A stretch of 64,000 bases of DNA from JAFECT01 sp036501825 (GTDB lineage: Bacteria; Pseudomonadota; Alphaproteobacteria; Caulobacterales; Caulobacteraceae). How positions within the stretch are numbered: the stretch's first letter is position 1; every line of letters starts with the position of its first letter. Below are positions 55,011 through 61,986 of this stretch, piece after piece. The notes under the pieces were generated by a model. The model had not been told where the DNA came from. It saw nothing but the letters and a program-made list of their open reading frames with translations, and did no database searches. The position numbers and the translations under genes are program-made. Location of the stretch: positions 57,734-121,733 of the forward strand of contig DASXZP010000019.1 in assembly GCA_036501825.1 (NCBI GenBank), read 5' to 3'.

Positions 55011-56012
55011 ATGAAACTCGCCTCCCTCAAGGCCGGCCGCGACGGCCGGCTCGTCGTGGTGTCCGACGACCTCGCCTACTTCACCGACGCGGGCCTGATC
55101 GCGCCCACCCTGCAGGCCGCCCTCGACGATTGGGGCCGCTGCGAGCCGCTGTTGCGCGGCCTGGCCGAGAGCCTCGAGCACGGCTCGGTGCCGCAGGAGC
55201 GGTTCCACGAGCACGAGGCCTGCGCGCCCCTGCCGCGCGCCTATCAGTGGGCGGACGGTTCGGCCTATGTGAATCACGTGGCGCTGGTCAGGAAGGCGCG
55301 CGGCGCCGAGCTGCCGGAGAGCTTCTGGACCGATCCCCTGATGTACCAGGGCGGCTCCGACGGGTTCCTCGGCCCGCGCGATGCGATCCCGCTCGCCGAC
55401 GAAAGCTGGGGCTGCGATCTCGAGGCCGAGATCTGCGTGGTCACCGGCGACGTGGCGTCAGGCGCGAGCCGCGACGATGCGCTCGGGGCGGTGCGGCTCG
55501 TGGGTCTGGTCAACGATGTGAGCCTGCGCAATCTGATCCCGAACGAACTGGCCAAGGGCTTCGGTTTCTTCCAGTCGAAGCCGGCGTCGGCGTTGTCGCC
55601 GGTGCTGGTCACCCCCGATGCCCTCGGCGCGCGCTGGCGCGACGGCAAGCTGCACGGCGCGCTGCAGGTGGCGCTGAACGGCGCCCTGTTCGGCCGGGCC
55701 GATGCGGGCGTCGACATGACCTTCGACTTCGGCGTGCTGGTCGCCCACGCGGCGAAGACGCGCGCGCTCGGCGCCGGCTCGATCATCGGGTCGGGCACGG
55801 TGTCGAACCGCGGCGCGGACGGCGGTCCCGGGCGGCCGGTGAAGGACGGCGGCCTCGGCTATTCCTGCATCGCCGAGGTGCGGATGATCGAAACCATCGC
55901 CGACGGCAAGCCCTCGACCCCGTTCCTGAAGGCGGGCGACACGGTGCGTATCGAGATGCTCGACGAGAAGGGCCGCTCGATCTTCGGGGCCATCGAACAG
56001 ACGGTCGGCTGA
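55011..56012 (+). CDS. fahA: Fumarylacetoacetate hydrolase
   Basis: Fah completes tyrosine breakdown to fumarate and acetoacetate. The 333-residue protein has the FAH-fold metal site in GCDLEAEICVVTG (about 143-155, Glu-x-Glu) and the Asp in VGLVNDVSLRNLI (about 163-175), with GSGTVSNRG-DGGPGRPVKDGGLGYSCIAE at the active-site rim. It is the bacterial form of about 330 residues. A maleylacetoacetate isomerase gene is not present in the window. Confidence 0.88.
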   Translation: MKLASLKAGRDGRLVVVSDDLAYFTDAGLIAPTLQAALDDWGRCEPLLRGLAESLEHGSVPQERFHEHEACAPLPRAYQWADGSAYVNHVALVRKARGAELPESFWTDPLMYQGGSDGFLGPRDAIPLADESWGCDLEAEICVVTGDVASGASRDDALGAVRLVGLVNDVSLRNLIPNELAKGFGFFQSKPASALSPVLVTPDALGARWRDGKLHGALQVALNGALFGRADAGVDMTFDFGVLVAHAAKTRALGAGSIIGSGTVSNRGADGGPGRPVKDGGLGYSCIAEVRMIETIADGKPSTPFLKAGDTVRIEMLDEKGRSIFGAIEQTVG

Positions 56013-56030
56013 AGGCCCAGGGCCTGAGGC

Positions 56031-56408
56031 TCAGCGGGTGCGTTCGACGCGGGTGCGCACGTAAACCGGCTTGGGTTCGACCATCGAGGCGACCCAGCTC
56101 ACCAGGCTGATCACAATCGAGCCCAGCAGGGCGGCGACGAAACCGTGCACGGTGAACCCGCGCAGCATGACCGCCACCAGCTCGAGCATGGCCGCATTGA
56201 TCACCAGCAGGAACAGGCCCAGCGAGATGATCGTGAACGGCAAGGTGAGCAGGACCACGATCGGTTTGACGATCGCATTGACCAGACCCAGCAGGACTGC
56301 CGCCGCCGCCAGCGACCCCAGGCTGCTCACGTGGATACCGGGGACGATCTGAGCGGCCAGCCAAAGGCCCGCCGCCGCCACCACCACTCTCAGAAGAAAT
56401 CGCGCCAT
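56031..56408 (-). CDS. Phage-holin-family-4-type small membrane protein (PF04020)
   Basis: A 125-residue protein with four hydrophobic segments, including GLVNAIVKPIVVLLTLPFTIISLGLFLLVINAAML, the hallmark of PF04020. Despite the family name these are widespread chromosomal proteins; nothing else phage-like is nearby. The ATG at 56408 begins a normal first helix. It converges with fah. Confidence 0.85.
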   Translation of the reverse strand: MARFLLRVVVAAAGLWLAAQIVPGIHVSSLGSLAAAAVLLGLVNAIVKPIVVLLTLPFTIISLGLFLLVINAAMLELVAVMLRGFTVHGFVAALLGSIVISLVSWVASMVEPKPVYVRTRVERTR

Positions 56409-56520
56409 GGCGGGGAGATCGTGCGCAGGGGCTTGACCGTCAAGGCCCGCGCCTTCTGGTTGAACATGATTGACCAGTTCGGCGAACCGTGGCGTGGTGG
56501 TCGCTAAGGGAGTTCCGAGT

Positions 56521-56709
56521 ATGCCTAAGCTTTCCCCGTTCCACTGGATGGGCGTGGGCCTGTTGTTCGTCAGCGCCAGCCTGGGTCTGTGGTCGATCGG
56601 CCCGGACAGCCTCCATACCGACCAGGGCGACCTGATCGTGGGCCTGCTGGCCGGATGCGGCCTGGGCATCGAGGTGATGGCGCTGATCAAGCTTCGCCGG
56701 GCCGACTGA
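56521..56709 (+). CDS. Two-helix small membrane protein, 62 aa
   Basis: A 62-residue protein with two membrane helices (about 8-26 and 39-57) joined by a short polar loop (GPDSLHTDQGD). GGGAG precedes the ATG closely. It is divergent from the PF04020 gene. Function unknown. Confidence 0.6.
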   Translation: MPKLSPFHWMGVGLLFVSASLGLWSIGPDSLHTDQGDLIVGLLAGCGLGIEVMALIKLRRAD

Positions 56710-56790
56710 AGCCACCTCACTTAAGCAACCAAGAGCCCAAGCGGCGCGTTCGGCCGGGACAGCCTTGTCCATATCCCGGAAGAAAGCCCG

Positions 56791-56871
56791 ATGCGTTCAA
56801 TCCTGCTCTACTTTATCGGCATCCCGATCCCGATCATCCTGCTGCTCGCCATGTGCACGCACCACTTCTGA
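56791..56871 (+). CDS. 26-aa conserved-type small membrane protein
   Basis: ATG to TGA encodes a single hydrophobic helix: MRSILLYFIGIPIPII followed by LLLAMCTHHF. The IPIPIILL core and the CTHHF-like end match a pattern I have met as small uncharacterised proteins in many proteobacteria. GGAAGAAAG precedes the ATG. It follows the 62-residue membrane protein by 81 bases. Confidence 0.6.
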   Translation: MRSILLYFIGIPIPIILLLAMCTHHF

Positions 56872-56932
56872 CCGAACGGGTCGAGGAAAAGTGTGAAGCG
56901 GTTTTTCCGCCCGCGACCCGTTCAAGCGGACT

Positions 56933-57850
56933 TCACCGCGAGAGCAGGTATTCCGCGGCCGCGAAATCGGAAATCGCTGTCCCGACGGATTTGAAGAGCG
57001 TGATGTCGTAGCCGGCCCGCTTCGGCGCGTCTTCACGCAGCAACTCAGCCAGATCAACGACCCGCGCGGGATCAAGCACGCCCGAGGCGACCGGTTGTGC
57101 GAGATCGCCCGACTCGCTTAACGCCGCGCGCGTGTCGCAGGTGACGAAGGCGCGGCGCACCGCGTTGTCGTCAGCCTCGCGCATGTCCGTGCGGAAGCCG
57201 CCCACGAGATCGACGTGGGTTCCAGCCTTCAGCAGAGCGCCGCGCACCAGAGGCTCGATGGTGAGCGTTGCGCAACTGATGATTTGCGCCTGCTGTTGGC
57301 TCTCGCGCACGTCGGCGACCGCTTCGGCCGGGACGCCTTCATGGCGCAGCATGGCGGCGAGGTCGGCGGCCTGTTCCGGCCGCCGCGACCAGATCATCAC
57401 GCGTTCGAGCTTGCGCACGGCGCCGTGGGCGCGGATCAGGTGCGGGGCGAGGGCGCCCGCGCCGACCATCAGCATTGTCCGCGCTTGCGGGTCGGCCAGG
57501 CGCGACGCGGCCAGGGCCGAGACGGCGGCGGTGCGGATGAGGGTCAAAGCCTTGGCGTCGAGGATCGCACGCGGCGACGCGTCGTCGCCCAGCAGCATAT
57601 AGGCGCCATCCACCGTCGGCTTGCCGACCGCGGCGTTGCGCGGCATGACCGCCGCCACCTTCACCCCGATGCCGCCGCCGGTGCGCCAGGCCGGCATGAC
57701 CAGCAAGGTGCCGTCTTCATCCGTTGGCCCCAGACCGTAATGCCCCCGCGTCGGCGCCGTGATGCCGCCCGCAAAGGCGCGCGCCAGGGCGTCGATCAGG
57801 CCGCGCGGATCGTGCCGTTCGGCAATGGCCTGCGGGTCGAGAATGAGCAT
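56933..57850 (-). CDS. Ornithine cyclodeaminase/mu-crystallin family protein
   Basis: A 305-residue NAD(P)-binding protein with GLIDALARAFAGGI near the start, the substrate Lys region GVKVAAVMPRNA, and the Rossmann motif LMVGAGALAPHLIRAH (about 118-133). Members act as ornithine cyclodeaminases, imine reductases or ketimine reductases; the exact reaction is not clear. It lies convergent to the small membrane genes and divergent from the oxygenase. Confidence 0.85.
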   Translation of the reverse strand: MLILDPQAIAERHDPRGLIDALARAFAGGITAPTRGHYGLGPTDEDGTLLVMPAWRTGGGIGVKVAAVMPRNAAVGKPTVDGAYMLLGDDASPRAILDAKALTLIRTAAVSALAASRLADPQARTMLMVGAGALAPHLIRAHGAVRKLERVMIWSRRPEQAADLAAMLRHEGVPAEAVADVRESQQQAQIISCATLTIEPLVRGALLKAGTHVDLVGGFRTDMREADDNAVRRAFVTCDTRAALSESGDLAQPVASGVLDPARVVDLAELLREDAPKRAGYDITLFKSVGTAISDFAAAEYLLSR

Positions 57851-57986
57851 GGACGAAGCGCCTCCCGCGAGGATGGTAGCGGAAATGCGTCTGGCCGGAA
57901 CGGTTTTCGAATTCGACCGCAAGCCTCGGAGCGCGGCGGCGGAGGTGATCGGCGATGCTCGCCCCCTCAACGCAGGAGTCGAGGCG

Positions 57987-58688
57987 ATGGACCGGCAGCT
58001 CGATGCGGTCGACTGGGTTGGCGTGTCGGAAGCGCTGGACGGCCAGGGGTGGGCCGTCCTGCCTGGTCTGTTCACGCCCGCGCAAGCCGATTCGATCGCG
58101 GCGCTCTACGACCGCGAGGACGGCTTCCGCAGTCAGGTGGTGATGGCGCGCCACGGGTTTGGGCGCGGCGCGTACAAGTACTTCAGCTACCCGCTGCCGG
58201 AGCGGGTTCAGGCGTTGCGGACGTCGGCCTATCCGCACCTGGCGCCGATCGCCAACCGCTGGCAGGCGCGGCTGGGCAAGGATGTCCGCTTCCCGCACGA
58301 TCACGTCCAATTCCTGGCGCGGTGTCATGACGCCGGGCAGGTGCGGCCCACGCCGCTGCTGCTGCAGTACGGCCCCGGCGACTACAACTGCCTGCACCGC
58401 GACCTCTACGGCGATCACGTCTTCCCGCTGCAGATCGCCGTGCTGCTGGACCAGCCCGGAGAGGATTTCACCGGCGGCGAGTTCGTGATGACCGAACAGC
58501 GTCCGCGCATGCAGACGCGCGCCATGGTGCTGCCGCTGCGCAAGGGCGACGCTGCGGTGTTCGCGGTCGCGGGGCGGCCAATGCAGGGCGTGCGCGGCGA
58601 CTACCAGGTGAAGCTCAATCACGGGGTCAGCAAACTCAATTCCGGCAAGCGCCATACCCTGGGCGTGATCTTCCACGACGCGCTGTGA
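57987..58688 (+). CDS. COG3826-type 2OG-Fe(II) oxygenase (PF09859 'Oxygenase-NA')
   Basis: A 233-residue protein whose core matches the COG3826 family, predicted to repair alkylated nucleic acids oxidatively. The iron/2-oxoglutarate site is visible: LHRDLYGDHVFPLQ with His-x-Asp (about 135-148), then LNHGVSKLNSGKRHTLGVIF with the distal His and Arg. AGGAG stands eight bases before the ATG at 57987; earlier in-frame starts (57843, 57873) add about 40 residues of unclear value. It ends three bases from the stop of the Mpg glycosylase, tail to tail. Confidence 0.82.
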   Translation: MDRQLDAVDWVGVSEALDGQGWAVLPGLFTPAQADSIAALYDREDGFRSQVVMARHGFGRGAYKYFSYPLPERVQALRTSAYPHLAPIANRWQARLGKDVRFPHDHVQFLARCHDAGQVRPTPLLLQYGPGDYNCLHRDLYGDHVFPLQIAVLLDQPGEDFTGGEFVMTEQRPRMQTRAMVLPLRKGDAAVFAVAGRPMQGVRGDYQVKLNHGVSKLNSGKRHTLGVIFHDAL

Positions 58689-58691
58689 CGC

Positions 58692-59306
58692 CTAGGGACT
58701 CAGCGCCTTGGGGCCGCTGACGAAGCGGCTGCCGCGGACGTAGAAGCGCAAGCGCCGCTCGGGATTCTTGGTCAGGCCGATGCGCGTGCTGGTTCCGATG
58801 TCGAGGGCGCCGCGCGCGCCGTGGGCGAGCCACAGCGGTCCCTCTTCGCACAGGTCGGCGCCGTCGAGGCGCAGGTCGATGGCCAGCGCCTTGGCGAGGC
58901 GTCCCGGGCCGCGGGTCAGGTCGCGGATGTTTTCCGTGCCGCGGTTGCGCTGCATGATCGCAATGCCGTCGAGCGGCTCCAGCGCGCGGATCAGTACGCC
59001 CGCGCCGACGCCCGCGGCTTCACTCGATACGTTGAGCATGTAGGACACGCCGTAGGCGAGATAGACGTAGGCGTAGCCGCGGTTGAGAAAGAGCACGCGA
59101 TTGCGCGCCGTCTCGCCGCGATAGGCATGGCTCGCCGCGTCGCCGACCGGATAGGCCTCGGTCTCCACGATGCGCCCGCTGACCAGACCCCCGCGCGTCG
59201 TCCGCACCGCGATCTTTCCGATCAGATAGCGCGCGAGATCGACCGTATCGCGCGGCAACCCCGACCGGGCCAGCGGCCGCAAACCGCCATCCGCCGTCCG
59301 CGGCAT
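58692..59306 (-). CDS. Mpg/AAG-type DNA-3-methyladenine glycosylase
   Basis: A 204-residue member of the AAG fold that excises alkylated purines. It has VETEAYPVGDAASHA-RGETARN with the catalytic Glu (about 47-70), YAYVYLAYGVSYMLNV (about 79-94), and RGPGRLAKALAID near the C-terminus. It converges with the oxygenase gene and is followed on its own strand by no other repair gene. Confidence 0.93.
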   Translation of the reverse strand: MPRTADGGLRPLARSGLPRDTVDLARYLIGKIAVRTTRGGLVSGRIVETEAYPVGDAASHAYRGETARNRVLFLNRGYAYVYLAYGVSYMLNVSSEAAGVGAGVLIRALEPLDGIAIMQRNRGTENIRDLTRGPGRLAKALAIDLRLDGADLCEEGPLWLAHGARGALDIGTSTRIGLTKNPERRLRFYVRGSRFVSGPKALSP

Positions 59307-59309
59307 GTC

Positions 59310-61406
59310 TCAGTTCATCAGCTTCATCTCGAGATAGGTCCAGGTCAGCGCGGTGGTGTGGGCGGCCTGTTTCAGGTCTGCGCCGGCGCCGTGACCGCCC
59401 TCGGTGTTCTCATAGTACAGGAAGGGCAGGCCCATCTCCTCCATGCGCGCGGCGAACTTGCGCGCGTGCTGGGGACCGACGCGGTCGTCCTTGGTGGTGG
59501 TGAAGATGAAGGGCTCGGGATATTTCACGCCCGCCTTCAGGTTCTGGTAGGGCGAGGTCTTCAGCCAGAAGGCCATCACCTTTGGATCCGCGTTCACGTC
59601 GCCGTATTCGCCTTGCCACGACGCGCCCGCCGCGATCTTCGAGATGCGGATCATGTCGAGCAGCGGCACCTGAATCACCACCGCATTCCACAACTCCGGA
59701 TGCTGGGTGAACTCTACCCCCATCAACAGACCGCCGTTCGAGCCGCCCATGATGCCGAGCCGGCGCGGCGAGGTGATCTTGCGCGCGAACAGATCCTTCG
59801 CCACCGCGGCGAAGTCGTCGTAGATGATCTGCCGCTTGGTCCCCAGCCCCGCCTCGTGCCAGGCGGGACCGAATTCGCCGCCGCCGCGGATGTTGGCGAG
59901 CACGAAGGCGCCGCCGCGCTCGAGCCACAGCTTGCCGTTGGTCCCCGAATAGTTGGGCTTTGAGCTGATCTGGAAGCCGCCGTAGGCGGTCAACAGGGTC
60001 GGCGTCGTCCCGTCCAATTTGATGTCCCTACGGTGCACGACGAAGTACGGAATCTTGGTTCCGTCGGTCGATGTCGCTTCGAACTGCTCGACCACGTCGT
60101 TCGACGCGTCGAACTGCGGCGGCAGGCTCTTGACCTGTTTCAGCGAACCGGAGGCCGCGTCCGCCAGCCACAGCGACGAGGGCGTGAGGAAACCGCTGGC
60201 GTTCAGGAACGCCAGGTTCGACTTGTCGTCGGTCGCGCCGAAGCGGAGCGCGAGGTTGTCGGGCATGTCGAGCCTGGTGCGGCTCCAGCCGCCGCCCTTG
60301 ACAGGCGTGAACACCCAGGCGCGGCCGCGCACATTGTCCAGCGTCGCGACCAGCAGCTTGTCGCGGGTCGAGCGCACGCCGTCGAGGGTCTCGCGCGGTC
60401 CCGGCGCCCAGACCAGCGACGCCTTCAGATGCGCCGGATCGGCGAGCGTCGCCTTCAGATCGACCTGCACCAGGGCGCCGGCGGGGAAGCCGCTCCACGG
60501 TTCGTCCAGGTTCAGGATGATGCGGCCGTCCAGCAGTTCGGTCACGTCCACCTTGTCGGGGATGGCGAGGCGTTCGGCGCCGCGCGGCGTGATGACGAAG
60601 GTCTGGTGATGGAAGGTGTCGAGCGGCCGTTCGATGATGGCGAGCTGTTCGCCCTGGCCGTCGCGCAGCACCGCCGGCGAAACGCCATAGCCGCCGTCAT
60701 TCTTGTCGCCGCGATAGACCTCGACCGCCGCCGACAGGGGCTGCCCGCGGGTCACGCGCTTGACGATGAACGGATAGCCCGACGGCGTCAGATCGCCGGG
60801 CGCCCAGGCGCTGGCGACCAGGATGTGATCGGCGTCTTCCCAGGCGACGCGGTGCTTGCCGCGCGGCAGGTGGAATCCGTCGTCGACAAACTTGCCGGTG
60901 TTAAGATCGAACTCGCGCACCTCGACCGCGTCCTCGCCGCCGTCGGACAGCGAGATCAGGCAGCGGTTCTCTTCCGGCCGCAGACACTCCGCGCCGCGAA
61001 ACACCCAGCTCTTGCCCTCCACGTGGCCTAGCGCGTCGATGTCGAGCACCGTCGTCCACGTGGGCGAACCGGACTGATAGTCGGCCAGCGTCGTCTTGCG
61101 CCAGATTCCGCGCAGATGCTCGGGGTCCTGCCAGAAGTTGAAGACCTCGCCATGGGTAAAGCTCGGTTCTGGAATGCGCTCGCGAGAGCCGCCGATGGTC
61201 AGCGCTTCCTGATAGAGGGTCGCGTAACGCGGGTCGGCCTCCAGCACCTTGGTGGACGCCGCGTTGTGGGCGTTCACCCAATCCATCGACCGCTGCGAGG
61301 ACACGTCCTCCAGCCAGGTGTACGGATCGGCGGGCGCCGCCTGCGCCTGGGCCAGGCCCGGGGTCGCGGTGGCGAAGAGCACGAGAGCAGCGAGAAGGGT
61401 GCGCAC
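59310..61406 (-). CDS. Secreted prolyl oligopeptidase family (S9A) peptidase
   Basis: A 698-residue serine peptidase with a signal peptide (about 1-22), an N-terminal seven-bladed propeller, and a C-terminal alpha/beta-hydrolase domain with the nucleophile in GGSNGGLLMG (about 548-557), Asp in KDDRVGPQHARKF and His in EGGHGAGAD (about 675-683). It opens ADPYTWLEDVSS, as do periplasmic S9A enzymes. It cleaves short peptides after Pro or related residues; targets unknown. Confidence 0.93.
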   Translation of the reverse strand: MRTLLAALVLFATATPGLAQAQAAPADPYTWLEDVSSQRSMDWVNAHNAASTKVLEADPRYATLYQEALTIGGSRERIPEPSFTHGEVFNFWQDPEHLRGIWRKTTLADYQSGSPTWTTVLDIDALGHVEGKSWVFRGAECLRPEENRCLISLSDGGEDAVEVREFDLNTGKFVDDGFHLPRGKHRVAWEDADHILVASAWAPGDLTPSGYPFIVKRVTRGQPLSAAVEVYRGDKNDGGYGVSPAVLRDGQGEQLAIIERPLDTFHHQTFVITPRGAERLAIPDKVDVTELLDGRIILNLDEPWSGFPAGALVQVDLKATLADPAHLKASLVWAPGPRETLDGVRSTRDKLLVATLDNVRGRAWVFTPVKGGGWSRTRLDMPDNLALRFGATDDKSNLAFLNASGFLTPSSLWLADAASGSLKQVKSLPPQFDASNDVVEQFEATSTDGTKIPYFVVHRRDIKLDGTTPTLLTAYGGFQISSKPNYSGTNGKLWLERGGAFVLANIRGGGEFGPAWHEAGLGTKRQIIYDDFAAVAKDLFARKITSPRRLGIMGGSNGGLLMGVEFTQHPELWNAVVIQVPLLDMIRISKIAAGASWQGEYGDVNADPKVMAFWLKTSPYQNLKAGVKYPEPFIFTTTKDDRVGPQHARKFAARMEEMGLPFLYYENTEGGHGAGADLKQAAHTTALTWTYLEMKLMN

Positions 61407-61496
61407 GGACGGTCCTCAATCGGCTGGGTTCGGAAACAGGCCCGGAGAAGAGCGCAAAGTCCGGCCCGTGTCGATTCCGGGGCCCCGTCTGAGATC

Positions 61497-61970
61497 TCAG
61501 CGCGTGCGCGGCATGACGGCGAGGAGCTGGATGCGGAACTCGAGGTCGGCGCCGCCGGGGATGGGTCCCCCGCCCGGGTCGCCGTAGGCGAACTCTGCGG
61601 GAACGTGCACCAGCCACTCGTCGCCCGGGCGCATCAGGGGCACCACGATTTGCCAGGCGGGGATGAGGTCGGTCAGTTTGAAGATCGAGGGCTGGCCCTT
61701 GGCGTAGGACGACTCGATGGGCGTGCCGTTCTTCAGTTTCACCTCATAGTTCACTTGCACCGTATCGTTGCGCGTCGGATGCGCCCCGGTCGGATCGCCG
61801 TAGCGCAGCACCTCGTAGTGGATCGTAGGCAGGGTGTGCGTCACCGGCGCGGCGGCGGGTACTGCGGATGGCGTTGCGGACTGGGCGAACCCCGGGCCGG
61901 CGCCGGCCGCGGTCAGGGCTAAGACGGCGGCGGCGAGGGTCAGGCGAAAGGGCGGCATGCGGGGCTCCAT
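61497..61970 (-). CDS. Secreted FKBP-type peptidyl-prolyl isomerase
   Basis: A 157-residue protein with a signal peptide (about 1-30) and an FKBP domain (about 60-155): NDTVQVNYEVKLKNGTPIESSY, IPAWQIVVPLMRPGDEW-VHVP-EFAYGD and PIPGGADLEFRIQLLAV. Some active-site aromatic residues (as in FDSS, GWxEGL) are changed (IESS, AWQIVV), so activity may be weak. An ATG four codons downstream is also possible. Confidence 0.88.
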   Translation of the reverse strand: MEPRMPPFRLTLAAAVLALTAAGAGPGFAQSATPSAVPAAAPVTHTLPTIHYEVLRYGDPTGAHPTRNDTVQVNYEVKLKNGTPIESSYAKGQPSIFKLTDLIPAWQIVVPLMRPGDEWLVHVPAEFAYGDPGGGPIPGGADLEFRIQLLAVMPRTR

Positions 61971-61986
61971 CTTCCTTGCCTGCAGC

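Noticed and set aside
56031..56408. Phage holin as a sign of prophage
   Set aside because: PF04020 members are widespread chromosomal membrane proteins, and no other phage gene lies nearby.
57843..57986. Longer start for the COG3826-type oxygenase
   Set aside because: The extra residues overlap the divergent gene's start region, have no family match that I can see, and lack the AGGAG present before the ATG at 57987.
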